Source: Loripinus fragilis (taxonomy: Eukaryota; Mollusca; Bivalvia; Lucinida; Lucinidae). From it: DNA of 64,000 bases. The notes beneath the pieces are model-generated. The model saw only the letters and a list, made by a program, of their open reading frames with translations, made no database searches and had not been told where the DNA came from. Positions within the stretch are counted from its first letter, which is position 1. Each line of letters begins with the position of its first letter. The stretch spans positions 45,121,716 to 45,185,715 of the forward strand of contig OZ026530.1 in assembly GCA_964019695.1 (NCBI GenBank), in the 5' to 3' direction. Made by a program: the position numbers and the translations under genes. Of the stretch, positions 35,389 through 48,412 are shown piece by piece.

Positions 35389-36042
35389 TTTGTTGGGTAT
35401 GAAAGCCAGGACCGTGCCGCGCTGTCGCGCTGAAATCTGCCGCGCCAGAAATATATTCTTCCTTTCCCAAAGCACTAAGAGGTGTAATTCCGTAGTTTTT
35501 TCGCTCTGTCATCTGCAAATAGTATTATTAACAATTGCCAATACAAAAATACATTATTTTTTACCGAAATAATGATTTTAATGGCGATTTGACATGTGTC
35601 AGGGGTAGGAAAGCCCTGCCGTGCCGTGCCTTGCCACTTGCGTTAGTGGCAGTTTACCATATTTTTAACAGTCGATTACTGGAACATTTGTCCTGGCTGT
35701 ATTTTTACTAGAATCCATGGCGCGGATGATTCTTAGTGGGTGTTTTAGGAATGCAATGGAATATATTAATAATAATAACGCATACACCCGATTGGCCCTT
35801 TTTCATGCGTTGTTACAGCTGGACAATTAACTGGTCAGTTAAACTTGTTCACGGTCCGCTTGCATCATAATATAATCAAGGGACCATCATTAAATGAATA
35901 ATATTCTTGCCTTTGATCAATAATAGAACCGAACAAGCTCATTAAAGAATCTAATCTGATCAATTAGTGCCGAAAGAATTTGGAACAAGAAGTTTGTGAA
36001 CTTCAATGAGCTCAACATTAATTTGTGTTACTCAGAATCTAG

Positions 36043-36045
36043 TAT

Positions 36046-36088
<43 letters not shown>

Positions 36089-36090
36089 TT
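36043..36090. repeat. (ATTT)n microsatellite
   Basis: About twelve uninterrupted TATT/ATTT units inside the left arm of the inverted-repeat element. Confidence 0.95.
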
Positions 36091-36840
36091 CAAGGATAGC
36101 TAATGGGCCGATGCGTCGGCTGGTCTGCGCCTTTTTTTTGCAAACACCCACAACATTAGTAACGGTTTTTCGTCATATGTTTCACAGTGTCGACCAAGAC
36201 GAGTCTGCGCATATGCACAGTCTCGCCATAGCCTCTACTGCTGGTTTATACAAGATGATAAACTTTATATATAACCACGTCGCTCATCTAATGAAACTAG
36301 CTAGAATATGGTTATATTACAAGATAGATAACGTTCGTTTATCATAAATTTGTTCACAGTGAAGGCTCAGACGAGTTTGCGCATACGCACAGTCTCGCTG
36401 GGGCCTTTACTGCTTGTTTACTGAATGCGAGAGCATTTAATCAATGGAAATGACGCATTCCCCGAAATTTAGAACAAAACTAAAACTTTGAAAACAAATT
36501 TATTTTCTGATTTGAGGGTGCGTCATCCATAGTGCAGTGGGGTTCCCACAGCCTATAACATGCTTTGGGAAATATTACTGTGTTTATAGTCCAGCCATGT
36601 ATGTCATTGATGCCAGCAAACAAGACGATTACCTGCACAAATACAGGATTTTTTTATTATTTAACTGAACTCTATTTTTCTGAGTCCTATGTACCCTTCA
36701 TGTCTTGTGATGTGATAGAAACCATGTTATATTGTATACAAACAATATACTGTAAAGGCTCTAGCGAGACTGCGCATATGTGCAAGCTCGTCTGAGTCTT
36801 AACTGGGAACTGACTAATGATGTACAGTACATGTATGACC

Positions 36841-38300
36841 ATTGAACAGAACTGAGTTTTATTCGAAATCCTGTAGGCTATAGAGCTCGCAAGGAATACA
36901 ATCTACATCTTTCGGAGAAGGCGTGCTTAATTTTCTAATTTGCATATCCACTACCTTCAGTAAACAAGCAGTGAAGACTCTGGCGAGACTGTGCGTATGC
37001 GCATGGGCGGATTCAGAGGGGGGCATGGGGTCTGGACCCAGACTGTGCGTATGCGCATTGGCGGATTCAGAGGGGGGACATGGGGTCTGGACCCCCCCCC
37101 CCCCCCTCTGAAAATTAACAAAACTATAGGGTTTTCTAGCAATACTGGTATGGATCTCCTGAAAAAAATCACAAGGTTACCAAGCCAGCATTAAATGTTG
37201 GGCCATCATTGGTACGACAGTCTCTCCCTTCATCATCTAAGAAAAAAACAACAAAAAATCGTTGTCAAAGTCGGACCCCCTCTGGCAAAACTTTCTGGAT
37301 CCGCGCAAAATGTGCAAACTCGTCTGAGCCTTCACTGAGATCTAACTTACGATGTACATGCATGATCATTGAACAGAACTGAGTTTTATTCGAAATCCTG
37401 TAGGCTATAGAGCTCGCAAGGAATACAATCTACATCTTTCGGAGAAGGCGTGCTTTTTCTAACTTGCATATCCACTACCTTCAGTAAACAAGCAGTAAAG
37501 GCGCTGGCGAGACAGTACGTATGCGCATGGGCGGATTCAGAGATGGACATTGGGTATGGACCCCCCCCCCCCATGAAAAATCACAAAACTATAGGGTTTT
37601 CTAGCAATACTGGTATGGATCTCCTGGAAAAATCACAAGGTTACCAAGCCAGCATTAAATGTTGGGCCATCATTGGTACGACAGTCTCTCCCTTCATCAA
37701 CTAAGAAAAAAACACCAAAAAACGTTGTCGAAGTCGGACCCCCTCTGGCAAAACTTTCTGGATCCGCGCAAAATGTGCAAACTTGTCTGAGCCTTCACTG
37801 AGATCTGACTTATAATGTATATGCATGATCATTGAACAGAACTGAGTTTTATTCGAACTCCGGTAGGCTATATAGCTCGCGAGGAAACAATCTACATCTT
37901 TTGAGGAAGATGTGCTTAATTTTCTAACTCTTCAATAAACAAGCAGTAAAGGCTCTGGCGAGACTGTGCATATTCGCATGGGTGGATCCAGAAGGGGGAC
38001 AGGGGGTTCGGACCCCCCCCCCCCTCCCCCTGAAAAATCACAACACTATAGGGTTATAGCAATACTGGCCCGGATCCCCTGAAAAATCACAAGGTTACAA
38101 AGCCAGCATTCAATGTTGGGCCATCAACGGTACGACAGTGAAACTCTATTTTAATGGCGTTTGCTGGCGGGCCGATGTTGGTCCGCTTATGGTGGTATTT
38201 GGATCGTCTCTACCCTCGTCAACTAAGAAAAAAACGTTGTCAAAGTCGGATCCCCTCTGGCAAAACTTTCTGGATTCGTGTAAGATGCGAGAACTCGTCT
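36841..38300. repeat. Three tandem units of about 465-527 bp
   Basis: Units start 'attgaacagaactgagtttt' at 36841, 37368 and 37831. Each includes 'aaacaagcagt.aaggc', a 'gcgcatgggcggattcag' block, a C-run after 'ggtctggaccc' and 'gttaccaagccagcatt'. Unit 1 is longer because 'agactgtgcgtatgcgcat' through the 'ctggaccc' block is internally duplicated (about 60 bp). Confidence 0.85.
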
Positions 38301-38537
38301 GAGGAGCCTTCACTGTGAACAAATTTATGATGTACGAACGTTATCTATCTTGTAATATAACAATATTCTAGCTAGTTTCATTAGATGAGCGACGTATTTA
38401 GTATTTTATCATTTTGTATAAACCAGCAGTAGATGCTATGACGAGACTGTACATATAGGTTTGATAGGATTCTGAGTAACACAAAGTAATGTCGCCTTAT
38501 TGAAGTTCACAAACTTCTTTCTAGAAAATGATTAAGG

Positions 38538-38810
38538 AAGGGGAGCGCAGTGGATTAGTGGTAGAGTGCTTGACTCGAAACTGAAGGGCCGCGGGTTCGA
38601 ACCTCACCGGCGTCACATTTCAAGAAAATCGCAGCAGTCTTCTTTGGGTCCTGTTTAAAAGAATTCCATTCTGTCTGGAACTGCCTGTTCAACATAATCA
38701 CCTTTTGTTTGAAAGATGTTGGGGCTATTTGTTTTGTAGTATCTGGCTCAGCCCTGGTTGCCCATTTCACCCGGTTGTGTCTAAAAGCTGTAACCAAACT
38801 GAATTCGACC
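38538..38810 (+). mobile_element. tRNA-derived SINE
   Basis: The head has an A box (tggattagtggtagag, about 38551) and a B box (gggttcgaacctc, about 38594), as in RNA polymerase III promoters. A roughly 190-bp non-tRNA body follows. Folding as a tRNA is poor, so this is a SINE head rather than a tRNA gene. Confidence 0.65.
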
Positions 38811-39750
38811 GAACCTACCAAACTTACCGAATGTTCACTTTTTTAACCTATTGATTATAGGTATGTGATTTTCTTTATATCCCTTTATGGCTTTAGCCAA
38901 TATATCTGTATCCTTAAAAACCCTTCCAGTGCCTCACTAAGATTAAAGGTGTCGTCGCGTTGTCTCATAAAGTGTTGCCGAATTGTCTCAAAATCTGTCG
39001 ACGAGTTGTCTCCAAAAAACGTGTCGCCGTCAGGGACTTTCCGGTATATTTCGGTATGTTCTGCCACCAAGTTTATTTGAGGTAACTATAAATAGCCTAC
39101 GCATGTAGATAAATACAACGATCTTTGCCAGATTAATATCATTATTAATGAGACTAACACTATATTATTTTCAAGTGTATATAATTTACTTATTTAGACA
39201 ATGATCTCAAGTAATGTATTTGTTAAACATATCAGGTGCTTTCACAGTTAATGATTTCCAGTTACCATTTGTATTAAATTTTTTCCCACTTCACATTCTA
39301 CTTTTAATCCCTATATTTAATATTAAACATGAAATATACAAAATATACCATAACTCCAAACATTCTTAGTTATGAACTACTTATAATACTGCAATAGTGT
39401 AACAGGGGCTTTGAAACCTACGCAGCCAGATCAATGCTTAAACTTGCACTTCTCTTTTACAATGCAACTCCTCCACAGACTAATTGCAAATTTTCACCGT
39501 GTCCCTACAACAGGCTTACAATACACTGTATCCCTTTGATCTGCAAAAGACATCGTTCACATACTTTGAGTCAAACTTTCACGTTGGCAGCCTTCAATTT
39601 TCATCTCATCCAATCAATCAACATCTAACACCAATCTATTGTGCATAAAATATCTTACAATTACAACAGGACTTTAAATGTATGTTCTCCTTTGAATGCC
39701 GCTGAATATCTTTTTTTAAAGATATTTCTTGTTGGACATAACTACAAACA
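38811..39750. other. No gene recognised
   Basis: Unique-looking AT-rich DNA. Overlapping plus and minus frames at 38865-39080 and a 64-codon frame at 39434 show no family features. Confidence 0.5.
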
Positions 39751-40049
39751 CTTGTGCCCCCCAGGGGGAATTTTGCAGACTATATTTTTCTTGAAGGTCA
39801 ACATGTTAGCCTTCTGAAAATGGCAGCGTTAAGCTGTAACAGCCTGTTACATACGTACCCAACAAAATATTTGAAAATGATCATTTTTTAAGACTTCAGA
39901 AAAGAGCAAAAGATATGGTAAGATTTCCGAATTGTTTATATCTTCTAAGTAAGCTATTACTGGGCCCTATATATATATTGACATTTGATAACAAATATAG
40001 TCACCCCCGAAGTAGTGTATGTTACATTTTTCATTGAACACCCTTTTAA

Positions 40050-41118
40050 AGACATATGCGGCTATTTCCAATGCGCACCTTTCCCACGTCTGGAAACGGG
40101 TAAAGTTGTCTGTGTCCTGTATTTCGACCATTAACGGATTCGGATCAACATAGCTTCTGATAATTTTATGTCATATCGGTGTTCCAACATTTTCTTGGCA
40201 AATAAGAGTAATTAAAGTGTGTCCAAAATATCTATTGACATCTTATTAGAACTGATCGTCTCAGCACTAAAGACAGATAAATGTAGCTTAGTCGAAATCA
40301 AACGACGTTCACAATTATCCTAGCTACGAATACGGTGGTGGCTGAGTCTCTACTATTTGTATGGTTATTTTGAGCGGCGCACGACCTGACCTTGTGGCCT
40401 AGTGGTTAGCGTGTCTGGCTACGAAGCCAGAGGACCAGGATCGATTCCCGGGTGCGCACATATCTTCAGTGTGTTTTTTTCTTACTTTTTTAACATTTTA
40501 ATGTTAAAATGCTTCATATACTAGTAAAATGGCATCATTAAAACGACCGAAATGGTCATTCCTGAACTTTTTATATTGAATTACGTATGAAACCTGTGGG
40601 GGTGGGGTTAAATTTGGCCCTCTTGAAAGAGAATTAGTTCGGTGACCCCAGATTTTTATTCTTTTTTTCTGAAAGGTATTATAATAGTCTATGAATTAAA
40701 AATATTTTTTTAAGATTTTCAATATCAGATTTAATAATACATGATTTATTCTAAAAAACATATTCCAATTTTCGACGAATTGCCAAAATATATCATGCAG
40801 TATTTTGTCTCAGCATGGGACAACAAATAAACTTGCACATTTTCTAAAAGGTTTGAGGTCATGGGCAGTAATTTAATTTAAAATAAAGAAGCTGGCTGAT
40901 GATTACAACCGTTTTAGCTCGATAATTAGGACTAGTGTTATTATTTTATATTTTTAGAAAATTGGTCAAATGCTGAAAACTTCAATATGAGTTTCTGAAA
41001 AATTAAGCACGGTGACATATCCTTTTTATTTGATAAATGGATAGCCCATGCATAAAACAAACTGTATGCAAAGTATTGAAAATATTTCAATATGGGAAGT
41101 ATTTAGTAGCATATGTCC
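40050..41118. mobile_element. 1069-bp TTAA-type element
   Basis: Flanked by TTAA at 40046-40049 and 41119-41122; copies A and B have a single TTAA in 'ccttttaaatgat'. Ends AGACATATGC and (complement) GGACATATGC. It contains a tRNA-Arg-like sequence at 40388-40459 and no transposase frame. Confidence 0.8.
40388..40459 (+). pseudogene. tRNA-Arg(ACG)-like sequence or SINE head
   Basis: A box TGGCCTAGTGGT, B-box region GGATCGATTCC, anticodon arm tctgg-ctACGaag-ccaga, T stem CCAGG/CCGGG. The acceptor strands gaccttg and tgcgcac do not pair and the anticodon loop is 8 nt, so it is not a functional tRNA. The head most resembles arginine tRNAs from memory. Confidence 0.55.
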
Positions 41119-41486
41119 TTAAATGATAAATGAATCTAATTTAGTTTGTCTTAAATTTTATTGAAACCAGTTTATGTTCATTAATTTGGTATTCTATTAA
41201 CGACGTTTTATTTACCTTTTCAAAACTGCAAGCATTAAGTTTCTATCTTATATACTTTTCGAGTTATTAGATGTTTAACATGGTAGCCCTAGATCACACA
41301 AAAATGTCAAATGTAATTCTCTATGCCTTGCGTTGGCTATAGACCACCTCCCCAGGGCGACTTTTGTGCACTATGATTTCCAAATACTACATTATATAAG
41401 CCACAAAATGAAATATGTTAGCCCTCTAAAAGTGGCAGCATTAGCGTGCAACATCATGTGACGTAATTTTCAATCTGGCGCCCACG

Positions 41487-41640
41487 TGTTATTTATTTTA
41501 GGTATGTCTATAAGCTGAAGGGCATAGATTGTAGAATAGAATATAATAATTGTTGTCAGGCCCAACGGGGTTTACCTGTTGGATTTCTTTTGCTCCAGTA
41601 TTCAGTTTTATTTACTGTTGGGTCATTGCGCCCTTGGACT
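41487..41640. repeat. Fragment shared with 6920-7000 and 15672-15745
   Basis: 'cccacgtgttatttatttta ... tctataag ... gaatataataat' matches 6920-7000. 'ttgtcaggccca.c.gggtttacctg ... gtattcagttttat' matches 15672-15745 inside the 2-kb transposon. 41641-42265 shows no gene. Confidence 0.6.
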
Positions 41641-42265
41641 TGCCGAAATAAAACTTTGCATCCCAGCGCCAAAATTATGAGTAAAAGATGCAGGATGCGC
41701 AGATAAAAATATCACTGCCACCCTCCTTCCCAACCTCCTTCCCACCCTCGTACCTTCGTTAACTATCAACCACCATACCCTATCTCTCTGTCTATATATC
41801 CAATGCATATGGTTGTTTTCCATGCCAAGGTACTGGCTCTGTCGTTTTTTATTCATTGCTCAGTGCGGCAACAATTGCAGTCAGATAATAATGCTAACTG
41901 GAAGTAAGTAACATATACCAAAATAGAATAAACACAATTATAATGAATGAAAATCAATAAATAGAGACACAGATAAAGTCATATTAGTGTAACGAACCTC
42001 TGCGTGTCCGAGCGATATTATCATCAATTACTGCTAATACTCAATTTAGACAGAGCTACTTGCTCCCAAAAACTGATTTGTAAAATAAACTAAAGCACAA
42101 TATATATTATAATACGAATATTAGCAACGCAGCATGGTGCGCGATTAACTGTTGGCGCACCATGGAATCAATCATTAAGAGGCTCGTGTAGGGTAACCAG
42201 GCAACGGGTAAACAGTTATCAGACGGCTTCGATGGTCTCTCTAAGCTCTGCGGACAACGTATTTG

Positions 42266-42345
42266 GTATGTATGTATGTATGTATGTATGTATGTATGTA
42301 TGTATGTATGTATGTATGTATGTATGTATGTATGTATGTATGTAT
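42266..42345. repeat. (TATG)n microsatellite
   Basis: About 20 uninterrupted TATG units. The 'MYVCMYVC' open frame over it is the repeat. Confidence 0.97.
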
Positions 42346-42916
42346 TTGTTTCTTATGCAGGAACAAATCTATTTCCTTTTCAGCAAACAATAAACCTACC
42401 AAATAATGCTTTCAGATATACTTTCGATGTTTTCTCGTTGAAATCTTCTAGACACTGACCAAGCTCAGATAGTGCTTTCCGCTTTTATACTCAATGTCAC
42501 GTGATACCAAATCACTCAACCAACGAAAACCAACTAACTGGTACCCGCTTATCCGTTGCGTATAAACATTGAGCCAATAAACAGATCAAACAGTTCATTG
42601 CTCTACCGTTGCAAGTTTTAGCTTTATGAAATACCAGGTTCCTTACATTAGAAACTTTATTTGACACCTTGAAAATGATATTTGATGAGTCTAAGTAAGC
42701 TACTAGTTGTGAGTTGCTAGTTGCGAGTTGAAATTAATACATTGCAAGATGGAAATTAACTTCTAATTAGAAATTGAAAATATATTGGTAAAGTGGTTCT
42801 GATGAACTGGTAATTGGAGCAAGTTAGGTGAAAGGTTAATTTACGATAAATACCCGTACATCATTGACCAGACCAGGCTAGAAATTACCAGTAGATCAAT
42901 GGTCAATAAAGGGGTA

Positions 42917-43131
42917 CTGTAGATTCGGAAATTTTCACGAGAATTTTATTTTCGCAAATAACATTAAAAGACACATTAGTGACGTGAAAAATTCGCGATT
43001 AAGGCAAGATTTACCTATATCAATAAACCACAGAGTGATTTTGCCTTTCGCGAGGGTTTTATTTTCACGAAATTTCGCATATGCCAAGTTTCGCGAAAAT
43101 TAAGTACTCGCGAACATTTCCGAATTTACAG
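42917..43131. mobile_element. 215-bp MITE with CTGTARATTCGGAAA ends
   Basis: CTGTAGATTCGGAAATTTTC on the left pairs with 'catttccgaatttacag' on the right. Subterminal 'ttttattttcgc' / 'gcgaaaattaag' also pair. CpG words (tcgcga) are frequent inside. Confidence 0.7.
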
Positions 43132-43319
43132 CAACCTAATCTGCAGAATCCTTGCTATGACATATCTAGTTCAATATTGTATTTTTAAGTCTAATATATA
43201 CTTTTTCTGTTTTAGATTCCTGACAGAAATGCTGATGCTCTGACAGAATCACATCTATCAAGATGGAGATGGAATAGTTTGTCAGATCTCCATATAAGAA
43301 AAGATGTGCTATTGGTCTA

Positions 43320-46300
43320 GGGGCCAAATCTCAAATTTTGAGTTCTGTTGCACCCCCAGGAAGAAAAAGTTGGTTACTATTTTCAGTCAGGGACATGTCT
43401 GGGGGCCTCAGAAACCAATGTTTTACTAAGTTTTCTGTGGTCAATTTTCTGTAAATGGCCTGTAATCACCGTAACCCCACAAAGATCGAAAATAACATTA
43501 CACAAAATACAAAACTAATTATATATTTTATAATAGTATCAATGACTTTATTTGCGGTTTAAATGTTTAACATAGTCATAAAAACCAATTGCAGACATCT
43601 GTGAGATGTATTGCAACTGGCCAGCGTAACGTATGTTACATTTTATACGAAATTGCATATAATGATTTTATATATTGCATTTAAGAATGAACCATGTTCC
43701 CAAGCCACAGGAAGAGACACTTGGTAACTATTTTCAGTCTGGGACATGTCTTGAGGTATTCGAAATCCATGTTTTACTACGTTTTCTTTGGTAATTTTCT
43801 GGAAATGGCCTGTAATTAATGTTACCCTACTAACATTAAAAATATCAGTACACAGAATATAAGACTAATATGATGTTTTCAAAAGTATAAATGAAATTAT
43901 TTGAAATTTACATGTTTGAGCTAGTCATAAACATCAGTTGCATACATGTGTGAGATGTAGTTCTGGTTGTCAAAGCTACTCATGTTACATTTTTACGAAA
44001 TTGCAGATAATGACTTTATAGATTGCATATTAGAAAAAAAACATTTCCCCCAACCTTAAATGTGTATTAATGATCTCTATTCTAATAATGAATTTCCATT
44101 ATCACATATTTTAGGCTATTTGCAACTTGTAACTGGCAATAGAGGTTGAAAATAAATATTTAAGTTTGTTTATGAGCATGTCACTTCTAATATCGCATAG
44201 AGATTTTCTATTTGACAATTTACATTGCATTGGAATGTACAATGTCTCCTTCACCACTTTCACGATGAAACGAAATAATAACTATAAACAAATTCAACTA
44301 CGATGGATAGTCTGTTGCTGTTAATATATATCAGGTAACGTAGGTAACAACATTGCCCCTTGCATAAATGGATTAAATACTAATTTAAAAGTGTGGAAAG
44401 TAGACTCATATTTTACCTGGGCCTGACAACAAGCCAGGCTCAGAATATATCTGAGTCTTCTCTCCACATATTATTTAAACATTTTCAATTATGGACAAAT
44501 TATTCTAAATAAACACTTGATTGATTACTTTACTTTGATATGACAGTTTACTGGTTTTTAATCAATGGTACATGACAATATGTATAATATCTACTTCATA
44601 ATTCAAATATTGGACTGAATGTTTTACTACGTTTCTTGTGGTCTGTTTAATTACTACGTTTCCTATTGTCAAAGTTTTAAAATAGGCTTGTAAAGTTTGT
44701 TACCTAATAAATGAGGATAGAAAATTTGTAAGCTAATAAACATATTTATAAATTTATTTCACTACAGTTACAAGTCATTCACAGCTTCAAATATGTAAGA
44801 ATTGAAATTTAGCATTAGAATATATATCTACATTATGAATTTAAGGTTGGGAAACATGTGTTGTTCTAATATGCAATCTACAAAGTCATTATTTGCAATT
44901 TAGTATACAACGTAACATAAGTAAAGCTGACAAACAGAAACATACTTCACAGATGCCTGCAATTGGTGTTTCTGTCTAGCTCAAACCAGTAAAGCTAAAA
45001 TAAGTTCATTGATACTATTAAAAGTACCCTTCTAGGGAAGTGTGTCTTGGCTGGCCTTTTGGTGACTAAGGCTCTTATTAAGGTTATTCAGATATATACA
45101 CATGCTATGGAAGAATCTGTCATTCATCATATTGCAGCAGCTAATAGTTTGAGTGTACATCCAGTCTATTATCAGTTAATCTGAGGCCATGTCTATGTTT
45201 GGAGAAATAACATCATGAAATGTTTATTTAATACAAATTTACAAACATAATCAAATTGTTTAATGTCCGATTTGCTTGATGTAGAAAAATCCCTAAGGTG
45301 GGAAACTCACCTGTCCTTACATATAAACAATGTATCTGTGTTTTAACAATATAAGTTTGCCGAAACAGTTATTCGTTGCATATAATGTTGGCATTTACAT
45401 TACAGTTATCTACTATAAACCACTGCAATATACGAGATTAGCTTGCACTTGTAATTTGTAACATACTCATAATTTGTTATCTTAATATGGTATTACACTT
45501 AAAATAAAAACTGAAATGCTTTGCTTTAACCAGAAACAGCCCTCAAACAATGTTAGTATTAACAAATATATACAAGGATATGGGTGCAATAATGAGTCAG
45601 TTTATGACTAAAATTATGTTTACGAGCTGTTGTTTGCAGTATTGCTCACAATTTTTGATGGTTTTGCAAACAATAAGGCTATTTTAGTAAATCTTTGAAA
45701 CCAACAAACTGAGCAAATGTCTCTTACCCCTCATTTGTAAACATGCATCAGTGTAACAAATAGCTCAACATCACACAAAGGTGCAAAAAAGAAAGAAAAA
45801 GAACTTCCTTGTGAATAATGTAAGAAAGCTAACAGCTTCGCGTGAGTTGTGGCAATACTTTTTCAACCGACGCTCATTTGACAATTTACTCCGAGTGATT
45901 CAGAAATTCAAACCATGTTGTTGAATTACAGTGAGTCATGTTTATGATTAAAGCTTTAGAACAACTCCTTAAAATGGACTTATAAAGCTTCACTAACAGA
46001 AAAAAAACATTTGCAATTAATGTTAACATGAAATAGCTTTGTAATTAATGTTACCACGTAATATGCTTTTAAGTCTATGCGTATCGCTCAGGTTGCTTTA
46101 CCTCAAACTTGATTGGTTAACAAACAAAATATTGTCTTTCGAAATTTCTGTATATATAATAAGATAATAAGCATTTTACAATATGATATAATGAAATTGT
46201 GTTCGACAAGAGAATAGACGATTGCAATTGTGACATGCCTAGGGATACATTGATTTTTCCAAAATGTAATTGTCAACAGTGAAAATTAATGTATTAAGCA

Positions 46301-48082
46301 CAAAAGAAAAGAAAGTAAATGCTTGATCTACAAAGCATCAGGTACATTTTGGTATAAACCTTGATTGATAGAGGAATTTTAGATTATAGCAAAATGCAGC
46401 CAATACCTAAAATGTATTGTGTTTCTTCCTCAGGGTACCTTTGTTTGATCTACAGTCTGCGATTGTGACATTTCATGGTCATTCTCACTTTTAAGCAAAC
46501 ATAGTTTTTACAGGCATGATAAAATACTTCTACTAGCAATAGGGAGCAAGTTATCGCAAGAAAACATATTTAAGCTAAAATAATGACAGCGTGCTGTTAC
46601 ATATGTTATGGGCTTTACAAATATATGCATATAGTGTGACGGGTTAATATCTTGTAAAACAGTGAATCGTCAAATTTGACCAATTTGTTACCCATTCAAC
46701 GAAGGATCAGCTGGAACTTTACTAGTTTTAAGATGTGCCCTCTGTGTAAAGTCGACAGAAAGCCACCCACACTATTCTAATGCCTTGGCACCAGATGCAG
46801 TAAATATTGCTTTTCTATTTAAATTTATTTATTGAGGTATGGTATATTCAGTCCAATATTTGAATCATAAAGTAAATATAATGTTTATTGCTATGAACCA
46901 TTGATAAAAAAATCTGCAAATTACCATACATGTATCAAAATAACAGGATCAAACTAAATTACAAAACTGCGTGTCGTCAGGCTTAGGTAAAAAATATGAG
47001 TCTACTCTCCACAATTTTTAATATATCCATTTATCCAAAACACCATTGTTGTTACCTACGTTACCTTATTTATATATTTACAGAAATTAAATGTCTATGG
47101 TAGTAAAACTTGTTTTTATAACTGTAATTTCATTTCATTGTGACAGAGATGAATGAAGATACTGTCAATTCCAATGCAATAAGTATGGTTGAAATAGAAA
47201 ATCTGTATGCCAGTAGAAATGATATTTCAAAATTTATTTACTACAAGTCATCTCCAGTTACAAATTATGAATAGATTCAAATCTGGAAAAAATGGAAATT
47301 CATCATTAGAATAGGGATCTTTATCGCACATTTAAGGTTAGGAACATGGTTTATTATAATATGCAATCTATACAGTTATTATCTGTAATTTCATAAAAAA
47401 TGTAACGTAAGTAACTCTGACAAGCAGAAATACATATTACAGATGTCTGCTATTGATGTTAATGTCTAGCTTAAAACATGAAAAGCTCAAATAATTCCAT
47501 TAATACTATTGTAAACTATCCTATTATTCTTGTATTTTGTTTACTGCTATTTTCAAAATTAGGGTAACATTAATTACAGTTGGCTTACATAAAACTAACA
47601 ATAGAAAACTTACTAAAATATGGGTTTCTGTAGTCCCAAGACATTTCCCAGACTGAAAATAGTAGCCAAGCCTCTCTTCCTGTGGCTAGGGAATATGGTG
47701 CATTGTTATTTGCAATCTTTAAAGTCATTATCTGCAATTTTGTATAAAATGTAAAATACGTAACGCTGATGAGCGGTAAAACATCCCACAGATGTCTGCA
47801 ATTAATGTTTATGACTAGATCAAACATTTAAACCTCAAATAAATTCATTGATACTATTATAAGAAATATTAATAGTCTTGTATTTTGTGTACTGCTATTT
47901 TCAATGTTTGTGGGGTAACGTTGATTACAGGCCATTTACAGAAAATCGACGACAGAAAACTTAGTAAAACATGAGTTTCTAAGGCCCCCAGATATGTCCC
48001 TGACTGAAAATAGTAACGAACTTTTTCTTCCTGGGGGGTGCAACAAACTCGCAAAATAGCCCATATATATCAGTTTGGCCCC
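43320..48082. mobile_element. Second large modular inverted-repeat element (4.76 kb)
   Basis: Termini GGGGCCAAA / TTTGGCCCC are each bordered by TA (43318-43319, 48083-48084). The left arm 43320-44620 and right arm 46847-48082 are complementary. Each arm is made of tandem modules: 'actattttcagtc.gggacatgtct' at 43376 and 43727, spacing 351, with inverted counterparts at about 48015 and 47660. GTAAC palindromes sit at 43626, 44335, 47051 and 47402. A further inverted module lies near 44800-45010, and another GTTAC motif at 46596. No frame above 60 codons exists between 42459 and 47584, so no gene survives. Confidence 0.75.
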
Positions 48083-48084
48083 TA

Positions 48085-48412
48085 CACTATGCTTTGAAGA
48101 GATGGATTAACTAATTGTGAATAATATACTCACGTTTATTTTCTATGTTTGTTGCTATAAGGATGAATGCTTTTCAAGGCTTTAACTTCAGTTATATCAA
48201 CACAACTTTAAATTTAGAAATGTTTTAACAAGATAGGTCACCTTACTTATATGAAGGGGATAGCCAGGGTGAATACTGGTGCTATGTTGACATATCACAC
48301 ATCAACTACAGCTTCATTGAATTTCTATCAGATTTTATAGCAAATTCCTGAATACGTTTATTTCCGTAATTGTTCGGAACATGCCAATTACACACCATAA
48401 CTCACACAATAA
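48085..48412. other. No gene or repeat recognised
   Basis: AT-rich DNA between two elements; nothing supportable. Confidence 0.5.

Larger units (their letters stand above)
35988..38518. mobile_element. Inverted-repeat element enclosing a tandem array
   Basis: The left arm 35988-36400 and right arm about 38282-38518 are complementary ('agaagtttgtgaacttcaat', 'gtgttactcagaatc', 'ctcatctaatgaaactagct', 'gatagataacgttcg', 'aaatttgttcacagtgaagg'). The terminal 17 bp is itself nearly palindromic. Between the arms sits an array of 463-527-bp units. No coding capacity is recognised. Confidence 0.75.
39751..41465. repeat. Copy D of the modular arm, split by an insertion
   Basis: 39755-40049 matches 18225-18530 ('aatggcagcgttaagctgta', 'ctgttacatacgt', 'aagcaaaagatatggtaaga'). 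After the insertion it continues 41119-41465 as 18520-18860. It stops inside the second module before the GTTAC motif. Confidence 0.8.

Noticed and set aside
35050..35572. Overlapping 84- and 92-codon frames
   Set aside because: They cross a 72-bp tandem duplication and show no recognised motif; codon pattern not convincing.
40388..40459. Functional tRNA-Arg(ACG) gene
   Set aside because: Acceptor stem does not pair and the anticodon loop has 8 nt; better explained as a SINE head or tRNA fossil.
42276..42458. MYVC-repeat peptide
   Set aside because: Translation of the (TATG)n microsatellite.
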